Positions 1 to 9,030 are shown, numbered from the stretch's first letter. The stretch is DNA of 53,539 nt from Bacteroidales bacterium (GCA_017882305.1 JADGPU010000009.1:1-53539), one strand, 5' to 3'. Numbers and translations: made by a program. The notes: a model not told the origin generated them from the letters alone.

Positions 1-857
1 AATGAATCCTGATTAAGATCACCCATTATATATTCAGCATTTTTATCAAAACAGCAGGGAACAACTTTCCCATCCCATGTAATTACCGGATTAAACCAAA
101 GTCTTGCACATCTGTCAGGTAAGGAATTTTTCAATGCATAATCCCCTTCTTTAATTTTGTACCTTCTGAATCTTCTTTCTGATGGCAGCCATGATGCTAT
201 ATCTTCTTTATCTATAATCTGCATCGATTTCAAACTCAGCGATGCATGAACCTCTTTAGCTAATCGTCTTACCTTTGGGATCTGATGCTCATTAAATCTG
301 TTCACCAGAAATTGTATCTCAATTTTCAAAGATGAATTGTGCTTTTTTTTTGCACGAGTCACATTTTTCAACCCATCAATTACACGATTCACACTCCCGT
401 TAACCCTGTAAGTTGAATAAGTTTCCTGATCCATACCATCAAGAGATATTATCAGTTTATTTAATCCCGAGCTGACAATTTTTTCAGAATTCTCCCCTGA
501 TAAAAAATGACCGTTAGTTGATACAACATTATGAGTTTCACGGCTATTTCCTACAAATGAGAAAAATAAAGGATGCAACATTGGCTCACCCTGAAAATAA
601 AGATTTACATTATAAAGGTAGGGCTTGAGCTCCTTCATGATCTTTTTAAAAAGCTCAATATCCATAAATCCACGCTCTCTTACCATCAGGCCTGATCCTG
701 ACGAACAGTCAGGACAGTGAAGATTACAATTATTCGTCAGTTCTGCACTAATTGATACAGGCATTCCATTTATATCTGTTTTACCTGTGATGGATCCTCT
801 AAGATATGAATATCCTGAAATGAAAAGATTTACAGGTTTAACAAGGCTTTTAATCAT
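1..857 (-). CDS. Radical SAM/SPASM domain protein (3' end outside window)
   Basis: The gene reads leftward from an ATG at 857 and stays open to the window edge, so about 285 residues are visible and the C-terminus is missing. The radical SAM cluster motif is CNLHCPDC (CxxxCxxC), near residues 41-48. It is followed by the segments FQGEPMLHP and LIISLDGMDQETYSTYR, typical of the SAM barrel. Near the visible end, WDGKVVPCCFDKNAEYIMGD is a SPASM-type auxiliary cluster segment. Such proteins use S-adenosylmethionine and Fe-S clusters for radical chemistry, often peptide or small-molecule maturation. The substrate cannot be inferred. No partner gene lies on the visible side; the next gene is divergent behind a repeat element. 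The family call is secure, the function open. Confidence 0.85.
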   Translation of the reverse strand, partial: MIKSLVKPVNLFISGYSYLRGSITGKTDINGMPVSISAELTNNCNLHCPDCSSGSGLMVRERGFMDIELFKKIMKELKPYLYNVNLYFQGEPMLHPLFFSFVGNSRETHNVVSTNGHFLSGENSEKIVSSGLNKLIISLDGMDQETYSTYRVNGSVNRVIDGLKNVTRAKKKHNSSLKIEIQFLVNRFNEHQIPKVRRLAKEVHASLSLKSMQIIDKEDIASWLPSERRFRRYKIKEGDYALKNSLPDRCARLWFNPVITWDGKVVPCCFDKNAEYIMGDLNQDS

Positions 858-915
858 TTATAATAAAATAGGAAAACAAACTGATCTTTTAGAAGGAAAT
901 TCAAAGTGCGCTAAT

Positions 916-1013
916 CCTTTGTGTTACTTAGTGATAAACTTCGTGTCCCTTTGTGGTAAAAGAATACATTAACCACAAAGTCGCACTAAGGATTTCACAA
1001 AGGCTCACTAAGG
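916..1013. repeat. Imperfect palindromic intergenic repeat, CACAAAGG family, copy 1
   Basis: The left half carries CCTTTGTG-like units and the right half carries ACAAAGG/CACTAAGG-like units, so the element folds on itself around a central AT-rich stretch. The middle part CCTTTGTGGTAAAA and TTAACCAC is shared almost exactly with the copy at 48730-48824. No coding potential. The rest of the 858-1161 gap holds only AT-rich sequence where promoters of the divergent neighbours would lie. Confidence 0.8.
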
Positions 1014-1161
1014 TTCTATATAATCCAGTCTAAGATATGAAAAAAATTATTTCAATAATAATAGGGTATATGAACATCTTAAGGGTCATAGTGCTGAAAT
1101 GGAAAGAATACAGTATTCAACAACTAAATGAACTCAAATTATTAATTTAATAAACAATGCC

Positions 1162-2469
1162 ATGAAAACGTTTAAACACACTTCGCTAATTGCACTAGTC
1201 ATTCTGCTGGCTTTTATGGCTCAGAATGCATCTGCCGGGAATCTTACAAGTAAAAAGAAAAGTTTCCAGCAGAATCTTGTAACAATCAAAGGTAAGGTTA
1301 TTGATGCAGAAAGCAGATCTCCTCTGGTATTTGCAACAGTTGCTGTAAAGGAATCCAATGTGGCAATTGTAACTAACATTGACGGAGAATTCACACTTAA
1401 AGTCGGTGATCTTTCAACCTCAAAAACTATTGAGGTATCTTTTTTGGGATATAAAACTAAAACTATCCCGTTAAGTGAGCTTAAAGATAATGGTTCCAAA
1501 AACGTTATCGCTCTTGAAACAGCCCCTATTCCTATCAAAGAGATTGTTGTAAAGCCTCTCGATCCTGTAGGTATAGTCGAAAAAGCTATTAGCAACATTG
1601 GTAAAAACTACGAGTCTGTTCCAAATCTGATGACAGCATTCTACAGGGAGACTATCAGAAAAAATCGTACATATGTGTCAATCGGAGAAGCTGTAGTTGA
1701 GATCTTCAAATCACCGTATGCCAATGATATGCGTTTTGATAATTCAAGGATTTATAAAGGAAGGAAAAGTTCAGATGTTCAAAAAATGGACACAGTACTA
1801 TTTAAACTCCAGGGTGGGCCCATAAGCGTTTTGGAACTTGATCTCGCGAAAAACACTGAAACTGTTCTTACTAAAGAGGCTATGCAAAATTATAATTACA
1901 GGCTTACAGGTGTTATTGAAATAGCAAACAAACCTCATTATGTAATTGAATTCATTCAAAAACCGTCAGTAGAAAATCCTTTATTCATGGGTAGCCTGTA
2001 CATTGAAATGGAATCGTACGCCATAACTGAAGCAGAATTTGGATTCAATCTTTCAAACAAAGAGGCAGCACAATCAATTTTTATCAGGAAAAAACCTCTT
2101 GGAATGAAAGTAACTCCGGAAATTGCAACCTACAGGACCAAATACCGTGAACAGGGAGGCAAATGGCACTTTGCATACTCAAGAGCTGAAGTCAAATTTA
2201 AAGTTGACTGGAATAAAAAACTCTTCAATACTTATTATACTACCATGTCAGAAATAGCCGTAACAGATCGTACTGACCAGGAAGTTATTAAATTTGCAGG
2301 GAAAGATAAGATAAAGTACACTGATGTGTTTTCGGATAAGGTAACTGATTTTACTGACAAGGAATTCTGGGGAGACTATAATGTGATTGAACCCGACCAG
2401 AGCATTGAATCAGCTATACGCAGACTTGCCAGAAAGCTTAAATTCAGTGACAGAGAACAAAATAAATAA
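1162..2469 (+). CDS. Secreted carboxypeptidase-regulatory-like domain protein
   Basis: 435 residues with an N-terminal signal peptide (hydrophobic run to about residue 25, ending ASA). Residues about 40-125 form a CarboxypepD_reg-like beta-sandwich (VTIKGKVIDAESRSPLVFAT, then NIDGEFTL and VSFLGYKTK), the domain often found at the front of SusC receptors. The remaining ~300 residues are not a TonB-dependent barrel. They align by eye with the same region of the gene at 4042-5592: both have an LMTxFYRE segment, an LELD/AK segment and an FWG motif near the end. It lies 17 nt upstream of the sigma factor gene, so it is probably co-transcribed with it. It is probably exported to the periplasm or outer membrane; the molecular role is unknown. 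The domain call is good. Confidence 0.8.
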   Translation: MKTFKHTSLIALVILLAFMAQNASAGNLTSKKKSFQQNLVTIKGKVIDAESRSPLVFATVAVKESNVAIVTNIDGEFTLKVGDLSTSKTIEVSFLGYKTKTIPLSELKDNGSKNVIALETAPIPIKEIVVKPLDPVGIVEKAISNIGKNYESVPNLMTAFYRETIRKNRTYVSIGEAVVEIFKSPYANDMRFDNSRIYKGRKSSDVQKMDTVLFKLQGGPISVLELDLAKNTETVLTKEAMQNYNYRLTGVIEIANKPHYVIEFIQKPSVENPLFMGSLYIEMESYAITEAEFGFNLSNKEAAQSIFIRKKPLGMKVTPEIATYRTKYREQGGKWHFAYSRAEVKFKVDWNKKLFNTYYTTMSEIAVTDRTDQEVIKFAGKDKIKYTDVFSDKVTDFTDKEFWGDYNVIEPDQSIESAIRRLARKLKFSDREQNK

Positions 2470-2486
2470 TAAATAAGGTTAGATCA

Positions 2487-3020
2487 ATGATCAGGGATAC
2501 TGATATAACAGGGAGGATCAGAAATGGCGATGTAGGACAGTTTGAGTCGCTTTTCAGATCCTCTTATGTTTCCCTGGTACGATATGCCAAAACTCTTATA
2601 AAAGATCATGATACTGCTGAAGAAATAGTTCAGGATCTTTTTTTCAGACTCTGGCAGGATAAAGAAAATATAAACATTGAGAGTTCTTTAAATGGTTATC
2701 TCTTCCGATCGGTTCACAACAAATGCCTTCATTATATTGAACATAACAGGGTTGTGGAACGACATGCAGAAGAGATGTCTTACCACCAATCAGAAAGTCA
2801 GGAGAGTCCTGCCGACATCCTTAATTATAAAGAGCTGCAGGATAAGATAGCCAGGATACTGGAAAGACTCCCCGAAAGATGCGGTAAGATCTTTGCAATG
2901 AGTAGATTTGAAGGACTTAAATATACCGAGATCGCTGAAAAATTATCTGTCTCGATAAAAACAGTTGAAGCAAATATGGGCAGGGCACTAAAAGAATTCA
3001 GAAAAGAATTAACACAATAA
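2487..3020 (+). CDS. ECF RNA polymerase sigma factor (RpoE/sigma-70 family)
   Basis: 177 residues, normal for an ECF sigma factor. Region 2 is at about residues 20-90 (DTAEEIVQDLFFRLWQDKE is the -10 recognition helix area). Region 4 is at about 125-175, with a helix-turn-helix (FEGLKYTEIAEKLSVSIKTV). In Bacteroidota such factors are held by a FecR-type membrane anti-sigma factor and released when an outer-membrane STN-domain protein signals. That anti-sigma gene follows directly: the stop codon TAA and its ATG share one base (TAATG). Its regulon probably includes the surrounding operon, but no promoter match was established. Confidence 0.93.
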   Translation: MIRDTDITGRIRNGDVGQFESLFRSSYVSLVRYAKTLIKDHDTAEEIVQDLFFRLWQDKENINIESSLNGYLFRSVHNKCLHYIEHNRVVERHAEEMSYHQSESQESPADILNYKELQDKIARILERLPERCGKIFAMSRFEGLKYTEIAEKLSVSIKTVEANMGRALKEFRKELTQ

Positions 3021-4027
3021 TGAAAGAGATGAAAAAGATAGAGAGATTCACTGATAAGGAGTGGGAGGAACTTGCCTCTATCCTTTCAGATGAAAAGGGT
3101 GAACAGAAAGATCTCCTCGACAGGTTTATGGCCGGGGATACAAATAATTCAGGAAAAACGTGGAAAGATTTAAAGAATATGAATAGTCAGGAGAAAATAG
3201 ATGTTGATAAAGCCTGGAATAATGTTCATTCAAGGTTGATAGAGAATGGTCTTAAAACAAGTGAAAGCCCTGTCAGGATCAGTTTTATGCGAACCACTTT
3301 CATGAGAGTTGCAGCTGTTGCTCTTATTTTGTTAAGTCTGGGAACTGCTGCAGTTTACATGAGTAACTCAGGTTTATTTAGTAAGAAGATCACTGTAATA
3401 GCAGGAAACAATCAGAAAAATATAGAGGTTTCTCTTCCTGACGGAAGCAAGGTTTATATGAATCGGAATTCGGAATTCAGCTACCGTAAAAACTTTGGCA
3501 AACGGGGAAGGGGTGTAAAACTTACCGGAGAAGCTTTCTTCGAAATATCCCCTGATGCTACTAAACCATTTATTATTGATGCAGACAAAGCTAAAGTAAG
3601 AGTTGTCGGAACGTCCTTTAATGTCATTACGAATAACAGGGAATCAGCGGTTGAGGTTTATGTCAAAACAGGGATAGTCCAGGTTTCCGACAACACAGGA
3701 ACACAATCCATACAACTCGATCCCGGCTTTGTGGGATCAGTGACATCAAAAACATCAGCCAAAACAGTAAATAGCAATCCAAATTACCTTTCATGGAAGA
3801 CAGGTCTGCTTGTATATAACGGGCAAAAACTTGATGTTGTATTCAACGACCTTAAAAGGGTTTACAACATGGATATTGTTGCTGATGCTAGCGGGATACT
3901 TGAAAACACATGGACTACTGATCCTATAGATAATCAGCCTCAGGAGACAATAATTCTAATGATTTGTACTAGCTTTAACCTGGATTATACAAAAGACGGT
4001 AACGTTTACCATCTTACAAAAAAATAA
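3020..4027 (+). CDS. FecR-type anti-sigma factor
   Basis: 335 residues. A cytoplasmic N-terminal ~90 residues would bind the sigma factor. One transmembrane helix lies at about residues 95-114 (MRVAAVALILLSLGTAAVYM). The periplasmic part holds the FecR domain (VSLPDGSKVYMNRNSEFSY, GEAFFEI, VVGTSFNV) followed by a C-terminal DUF4974-like segment (about residues 255-335). Its start overlaps the sigma stop by one base, indicating translational coupling. The STN-domain protein gene begins 14 nt downstream, the usual order sigma, anti-sigma, outer-membrane signaller. The family assignment is firm. Confidence 0.93.
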   Translation: MKEMKKIERFTDKEWEELASILSDEKGEQKDLLDRFMAGDTNNSGKTWKDLKNMNSQEKIDVDKAWNNVHSRLIENGLKTSESPVRISFMRTTFMRVAAVALILLSLGTAAVYMSNSGLFSKKITVIAGNNQKNIEVSLPDGSKVYMNRNSEFSYRKNFGKRGRGVKLTGEAFFEISPDATKPFIIDADKAKVRVVGTSFNVITNNRESAVEVYVKTGIVQVSDNTGTQSIQLDPGFVGSVTSKTSAKTVNSNPNYLSWKTGLLVYNGQKLDVVFNDLKRVYNMDIVADASGILENTWTTDPIDNQPQETIILMICTSFNLDYTKDGNVYHLTKK

Positions 4028-4041
4028 TCTGTTCCTGAAAA

Positions 4042-5592
4042 ATGTCATCTTCCAGTGGCAATATATGTATAAAGTTACTGGCCATTGCATTATTCCTTCT
4101 GCTGATTCTTCCCCGAAGAGCGGAATGCCAGCATAGCATCCTTGACTCAACATTTACCTTCAGGGCAGGTACGGTAAAAACCGTCAATGCCCTGGACATT
4201 ATTACCCGGCAAACAGGTTACCACTTTACTTACGACAGCCGTCTGATAAACCAGGAGAAGAAAACGGTGATGAATTTCAGGAATATAAAACTTAGTGTCG
4301 TTCTGGATAGTATTCTTAGAAATGATTCCCTTGTCTTTTCCGTAATTGATAAATACATCATTATTTCGCACGCAGAAAAACCTCCTTCATTAGCCGCAGA
4401 TTCAGCATCACAGGAAAAGATAAAATATATCACCGGTAAAACTGTTGATGATGTAACTTCCGAGCCACTGCCTTTTGCAACAATAGCATTAAGGAACAAG
4501 GGTAAGGGAACGGTCTCGAACAATAATGGTGATTTTGGAATGAAAATTACATCTGATTACTTTAACGATACTCTTTCCGTCTCATATCTTGGCTATTTAA
4601 GAAGAGAAATTCCGGTTAAGAAAGCCTTTGGAAATAACCTGACGATTTCGATGAAAAGAGAATTCATTTCCATTCCTGAGATTATTATCCGAAATCAGAA
4701 TCCGCAGGAGATAATTTCCAGGACGCTTAAATCAATATCTAAGAATTTCGGGAATACACCAGCATTAATGACAGGCTTTTACAGGGAAGGAGTTATGAGG
4801 AAATCTGAGCTTCAAACCTATTCCGAGGCAATATTAGAGATTTATAAGAGTGCTTATACCGGGACTTTTTTCGGTGATCAGATTAAAGTTTATAAAAGCA
4901 GAAAAATAGAAAATACAGACCGAAGTGACACACTGGCAATAAGACTTAAAGCGGGTCTGAGCACATGTCTTGAGCTTGATGGAGCAAAAAACATATTTGA
5001 CTTTCTTTCAAGCCAGAGCATGGCTGACTACACCTATCGGATGACAGATATAGTTACCTATGATGATGAATCAGCTTTTGCTATTGAGTTTGAACAGCAT
5101 GAAAATATTGAGTTGCCTCTTTTTAAAGGAACTATATATATCAATACTACGGATTATGGGATTCTTAATGCTGAATTTGAAGTCAATCCGAAGTTAATCC
5201 ACAAAATGAAAGATTCTTTTATAACAACTGCCACCCACGGTTTCAATACATGGCCTGTTTCAGTCAGGTATTCTGTGAGTTACAGGAAGATGAACAACAG
5301 ATATTTCTTAAATCACGTAAGAGGTGACCTTATATTCTCTTCGAGTCAGAAGAAGAAGCTTTTCAATACCCAGTTTAAAGTATTTTTTGAACTTGCAATT
5401 ACTGATACCGAATTAAATAATGTAACCCGGTTTGATCGGGAAGAGCTTGCCCCTATTCATTCAATTTTTTCTAAGACCATAACTAAGTATGATCCACAAT
5501 TCTGGGGAAATCAGGATTTTCTGAGGCCTGAAGACAATCTCCTTAAGGCTCTCAGGAATATGAATGTGAAGCTTCAGGAATTCTCTAAATAA
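4042..5592 (+). CDS. STN + carboxypeptidase-regulatory-like protein without TonB barrel
   Basis: 516 residues with a signal peptide (about 1-30). Residues about 35-110 form an STN (secretin/TonB short N-terminal) domain: FTFRAGTVKTVNALDIITRQ, then GYHFTYD and VVLDSILRNDSLVF. Residues about 128-210 form a CarboxypepD_reg-like domain (YITGKTVDDVTSEPLPFATI). The remaining ~300 residues are a paralogue of the C-terminal part of the protein at 1162-2469. In classical systems the STN domain fronts a TonB-dependent receptor and touches FecR; here there is no plug or beta-barrel. It is last in the sigma/anti-sigma operon, 14 nt after FecR, and so is the likely signal input. What it senses is unknown. 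Confidence 0.82.
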   Translation: MSSSSGNICIKLLAIALFLLLILPRRAECQHSILDSTFTFRAGTVKTVNALDIITRQTGYHFTYDSRLINQEKKTVMNFRNIKLSVVLDSILRNDSLVFSVIDKYIIISHAEKPPSLAADSASQEKIKYITGKTVDDVTSEPLPFATIALRNKGKGTVSNNNGDFGMKITSDYFNDTLSVSYLGYLRREIPVKKAFGNNLTISMKREFISIPEIIIRNQNPQEIISRTLKSISKNFGNTPALMTGFYREGVMRKSELQTYSEAILEIYKSAYTGTFFGDQIKVYKSRKIENTDRSDTLAIRLKAGLSTCLELDGAKNIFDFLSSQSMADYTYRMTDIVTYDDESAFAIEFEQHENIELPLFKGTIYINTTDYGILNAEFEVNPKLIHKMKDSFITTATHGFNTWPVSVRYSVSYRKMNNRYFLNHVRGDLIFSSSQKKKLFNTQFKVFFELAITDTELNNVTRFDREELAPIHSIFSKTITKYDPQFWGNQDFLRPEDNLLKALRNMNVKLQEFSK

Positions 5593-5607
5593 ATCGAGTT
5601 TCAGCAC

Positions 5608-5810
5608 GGCTCTGAAAGAGCCATATATGAATAACCCCCGGTGAAACCGGGGGTGACACTGCAACAAGCCTTACCAGCTCTGAAGGAGCTGAACATAATA
5701 GTTTCAAAAAACATCCTTATTAAGCCCTTTCAGGGCTTGGGATCAGATGGTTAGCTTGCCACCCCCGGTTTCACCGGGGGTTATTCATATATTGCCACTT
5801 TCGTGGCAAT
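5608..5810. mobile_element. REP/MITE-like palindromic element
   Basis: About 200 bp between convergent genes with no coding capacity. The segments 5623-5655 and 5760-5792 are a perfect 33-bp inverted repeat. Each arm is itself a hairpin (ACCCCCGGT/ACCGGGGGT with a 3-nt loop). Inside and outside lie further small hairpins: 5608-5622 (GGCTC/GAGCC), 5676-5690 (AGCTC/GAGCT), 5722-5738 (AAGCCCT/AGGGCTT) and 5791-5810 (ATTGCCAC/GTGGCAAT). The organisation resembles REP elements mobilised by RAYT (transposase_17) enzymes; no such gene is in the window. It may also act as a bidirectional terminator. Confidence 0.75.
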
Positions 5811-5857
5811 AATAAATTCAATGAGAACATCAAGGACGCGGCTCCCTAATTAGCTAA

Positions 5858-6871
5858 CTAGTATTTATCTATCAACTTGTACAATTCAGTCAGATCAGGA
5901 GTAAGGATGATCTCAGTCCTTCTGTTCTTCTGACGAGCATCAGCAGTATTGCGCTCATCTACAGGCGAATATTCACTTCTGCCAGAGGCAGTTAACCGTT
6001 TTGCATTAATGTTTGATCCTTCGAGCAGCACTCTTATAACTGTAGTTGCCCGCTTTACGCTCAAGTCCCAGTTGTCCTTTAACTGGCTTTTACCCGGATT
6101 ATAAGGAACATTATCGGTATGTCCTTCTATCATTACCTGAATATCCGGATTTTTTTCAAGAACACCTGCCAGTTTTTTCAATGCATTTTTTCCGTTGGCA
6201 TCAATATCCCAGCTGGCTGATCTGAACAGGAGTTTTTCATCAAGGGAAACATATACTTTGCCATTCTTCATTGTTACTGTGAGTCCATTGTTCTCAAAAC
6301 CGAGAAGAGCTTCAGATACTTTGCTCTTCAGATCCTGTACAATCTTTTTCTGTGTATCAAGTATTTTTTCAAGTTCAGCCAGTCTTGCATTCCTTTTTTC
6401 CAGTTCAAAGGTAAGCTGGTCGAGTGTTGCTTTCTTTGTATCAAGGTTTTGCCCAAGGTTTCGAAGCAGGTCCTCTTTCTTTTGAAGGTTTTCCTGGGCT
6501 GCCTGAAGCTCTGTAAGTAGTTTTTGTGTCTCTTTAACATTCCCCTTGATCAGATCTTCCTGGGCATTCTGTAATTCAGTATATTTAGTGGAGATTTTAT
6601 TATAATCATCTATAGCCTTGTCGCGTTCATTCTGTACAGATGTTATCTCCTGCTGAACTGTACCAGCTTCTTTTTCAAGAGAGGCCAGCTTAGCTTTAAG
6701 TTCTTTGTTTTGCATTTCTAGCCCGATGTTGTCGGTTTTGAAAGCATCCCTCTCTTTCATGAATTGTTTGCTGGTATCCTGCAAATCGCTGAACTTCTTT
6801 GCGGAAACACATGATATTGAAAAAATCACCAAAGCAAAAAATCCCAGGATGTAAAAAATTAATCTGTTCAT
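5858..6871 (-). CDS. OmpA-family lipoprotein with coiled coil
   Basis: 337 residues. The signal sequence ends in a lipobox-like FSISC, with Cys21 as the likely lipidation site. Residues about 30-190 are heptad-rich, Lys/Glu/Gln-rich coiled coil. Residues about 205-330 form an OmpA/MotB peptidoglycan-binding domain (VMIEGHTDNVPYN, then DLSVKRATTVI, LTASGRSEY and NRRTEIIL). Such proteins anchor the outer membrane to peptidoglycan. It stands alone, convergent with the repeat element at 5608-5810 and divergent from dxs. The family is secure; no specific role (motility or efflux) is indicated by neighbours. Confidence 0.9.
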   Translation of the reverse strand: MNRLIFYILGFFALVIFSISCVSAKKFSDLQDTSKQFMKERDAFKTDNIGLEMQNKELKAKLASLEKEAGTVQQEITSVQNERDKAIDDYNKISTKYTELQNAQEDLIKGNVKETQKLLTELQAAQENLQKKEDLLRNLGQNLDTKKATLDQLTFELEKRNARLAELEKILDTQKKIVQDLKSKVSEALLGFENNGLTVTMKNGKVYVSLDEKLLFRSASWDIDANGKNALKKLAGVLEKNPDIQVMIEGHTDNVPYNPGKSQLKDNWDLSVKRATTVIRVLLEGSNINAKRLTASGRSEYSPVDERNTADARQKNRRTEIILTPDLTELYKLIDKY

Positions 6872-6997
6872 AACTTCAATTTGATTTTATATATAACATC
6901 TGCACTACATTAAAATTGCATCTCACCCATCGAATTCCGAAACAAAAATAAGAAAATCCCGGGTATGCTTCAGCAAACACTCAGGAATAATAATTGT

Positions 6998-7005
6998 TAT
7001 ATTTG
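6998..7005 (+). promoter_or_regulatory. Candidate -7 box for dxs
   Basis: TATATTTG matches the Bacteroidota -7 consensus TAnnTTTG. It places transcription start near 7010, downstream of an earlier in-frame ATG at 6994 and upstream of the ATG at 7033. No clear -33 TTG is seen 20 nt upstream, so this is tentative. Confidence 0.45.
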
Positions 7006-7032
7006 CTGGTTATTTTTTTTAACCATCTCTTA

Positions 7033-8934
7033 ATGGACAGGGAAGAGAATTTACTCTCTAAGATAAATACTCCTGAAGATCTCCGGAAACTAGATCCAGG
7101 CGACCTTGTACAGGTGAGTTCTGAACTCCGCCAGTTTATTATAGATGTTGTATGCAACAACCCCGGACATCTAGGAGCAAGCCTGGGTGTCATTGAGTTA
7201 ACCGTAGCTCTTCACTACGTCTTTAATACTCCATATGATAAAATTATCTGGGATGTCGGACATCAGGCTTATGCACATAAAATACTTACAGGACGAAGGG
7301 ATAAATTCTCAACAAACAGAAAATATAAAGGAATAAGTGGTTTCCCTAAGATGGCTGAGAGTGATTATGACGCATTTGGTACTGGTCACTCCTCAACATC
7401 TATATCGGCAGCTCTCGGTATGGCGGTTGCTGCAAATCGTAAAGGAGAGAGCCGGCATGTAGTAGCAGTTATTGGTGATGGTGCAATGACAGCCGGTCAG
7501 GCTTTCGAAGGTCTCAATAATGCCGGAATTGGGAAATCCGATATACTGGTGATTCTTAACGATAATAATATTGCTATCGATGCCAATGTCGGTGCTCTGA
7601 AGGAATATCTGCTTGACATAACAACCAGTAAAACATATAACAGGTTTAAGGACAGGGTATGGAAAATCCTGGGAGTATTCGGGAAACTCGGGCCAAATGC
7701 AAGGACACTTGCTGCCCAGCTTGAAGCCGGAGCCAAAAGCACAATACTCGACAGGAGCAATCTTTTTGAAGGGCTCAATTTCAGATATTTCGGTCCTATT
7801 GACGGTCACGATGTCCTGCACCTGACAAGGGTCCTCGAAGACCTGAAGAGAATTCCCGGACCAAAACTGCTTCATTGCCTTACGGTTAAAGGGAAGGGAT
7901 TCAAACAGGCTGAAGAAGACCAGACTACATTCCATGCTCCTGGCATGTTCGACAAAAAAACAGGTGAGATAATCAGTACCTCTGTCGCGGATTCACCACT
8001 TTCCTACCAGGAAGTTTTCGGAAAAACAATTCTCGAACTTGCAGAGCTGAATAAAAAGATAACCGGCATAACGCCAGCTATGCCCACAGGCTGCTCCCTG
8101 AATATTATGATGAAAGAGATGCCGGAAAGAACGTTTGATGTCGGTATTGCAGAGCAGCATGCTGTTACATTTTCTGCAGGGCTTGCCACACAGGGAATGA
8201 TACCATTCTGCAATATCTATTCATCATTTATTCAGAGGGCATACGACCAGATAATACACGATGTTGCTCTTCAGAATCTTCACGTGGTATTTTGTATTGA
8301 CAGAGGCGGTCTTGTCGGTGCCGATGGTGCCACACACCACGGGTTTTTCGATATGGCATTTATGCGCAGTATTCCTAATATGGTCGTCTCTGCTCCTATG
8401 GATGAGATTGAACTCAGGAATCTGATGTACACCGCTCAGCTTGAGAAAAACATGTTTCCTTTTTCTATCCGATATCCACGCGGACGCGGAATATTTTCTG
8501 ACTGGAAAAAAACATTCCTTGAAATTGAAATAGGTAAAGCACGTCAGATAAGTGAAGGCAGCGACATGGCGGTTTTATCTATTGGTCATCCCGGAATAAT
8601 TGTTGCTTCTGTTGTGAGTAAACTGGCTAAAGAAAATATCTCAATTGCCCATTATGACATGAGGTTTGTCACTCCCATAGATACGGAAGTCCTTAATTCC
8701 GTTTTTAAAAAATTCAGGTATATAATTACAGTCGAGGACGGAGTGCTGAAAGGAGGATTTGGAAGTGCTGTTATTGAATTCATGTGCGACAAAGGGTACA
8801 ACTCTGAAGTAAGGCGGCTCGGTATACCCGACTATTTTGTAGAGCATGGCACCCAGGAAGAACTATACAGGGAGTGCGGATTCGATGCAGAGGGGATAGA
8901 ATTGGCAATCAGAGAAATTCTTGTCAGAAAATAA
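7033..8934 (+). CDS. dxs: 1-deoxy-D-xylulose-5-phosphate synthase
   Basis: 633 residues from the ATG at 7033, the usual DXS length. It condenses pyruvate and glyceraldehyde-3-phosphate with thiamine diphosphate, the first step of the MEP isoprenoid pathway, in the cytoplasm. Visible motifs are GHLGASLGVIELTVALHYVF at the N-terminus, the ThDP site GDGAMTAGQAFEGLN with NDNNIAIDANVGAL, the central IAEQHAVTFSAGLA (catalytic Glu) and the transketolase Pyr segment. The longer reading frame from 6994 adds 13 hydrophobic residues absent from the family, and a -7 box overlaps that start, so 7033 is preferred. uppP at 11840-12619 uses the downstream isoprenoid product, though the genes are not linked in an operon. 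Confidence 0.97.
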   Translation: MDREENLLSKINTPEDLRKLDPGDLVQVSSELRQFIIDVVCNNPGHLGASLGVIELTVALHYVFNTPYDKIIWDVGHQAYAHKILTGRRDKFSTNRKYKGISGFPKMAESDYDAFGTGHSSTSISAALGMAVAANRKGESRHVVAVIGDGAMTAGQAFEGLNNAGIGKSDILVILNDNNIAIDANVGALKEYLLDITTSKTYNRFKDRVWKILGVFGKLGPNARTLAAQLEAGAKSTILDRSNLFEGLNFRYFGPIDGHDVLHLTRVLEDLKRIPGPKLLHCLTVKGKGFKQAEEDQTTFHAPGMFDKKTGEIISTSVADSPLSYQEVFGKTILELAELNKKITGITPAMPTGCSLNIMMKEMPERTFDVGIAEQHAVTFSAGLATQGMIPFCNIYSSFIQRAYDQIIHDVALQNLHVVFCIDRGGLVGADGATHHGFFDMAFMRSIPNMVVSAPMDEIELRNLMYTAQLEKNMFPFSIRYPRGRGIFSDWKKTFLEIEIGKARQISEGSDMAVLSIGHPGIIVASVVSKLAKENISIAHYDMRFVTPIDTEVLNSVFKKFRYIITVEDGVLKGGFGSAVIEFMCDKGYNSEVRRLGIPDYFVEHGTQEELYRECGFDAEGIELAIREILVRK

Positions 8935-8969
8935 GATAAAGACAAAAGTTGAGGAACAAAGTGACAAAA

Positions 8970-8984
8970 TCCCGCAAAGCGGGA
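8970..8984 (+). terminator. Short hairpin after dxs
   Basis: TCCCGC and GCGGGA form a perfect stem around an AAA loop, 36 nt after the dxs stop. The following sequence is only moderately T-rich (TTTTTTAT about 17 nt later), so termination here is possible but weak. Confidence 0.4.
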
Positions 8985-9030
8985 ACAAAAGTTTAAAGTT
9001 TTTTATATTTTCGCAGTCCTGTCTTTTGAA

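Noticed and set aside
787..972. 61-residue plus-strand ORF at the left end
   Set aside because: It overlaps the start of the radical SAM gene in antisense and ends within the repeat element; the sequence has no protein-like pattern.
6994..7032. Upstream ATG for dxs adding 13 residues
   Set aside because: The addition is hydrophobic and not in the family, and a -7 box overlaps it.
7393..7935. 180-residue minus-strand ORF inside dxs
   Set aside because: It is a shadow of the well-conserved dxs frame with no domain of its own. The same applies to the ORFs at 10710-11123 and 22208-22660.
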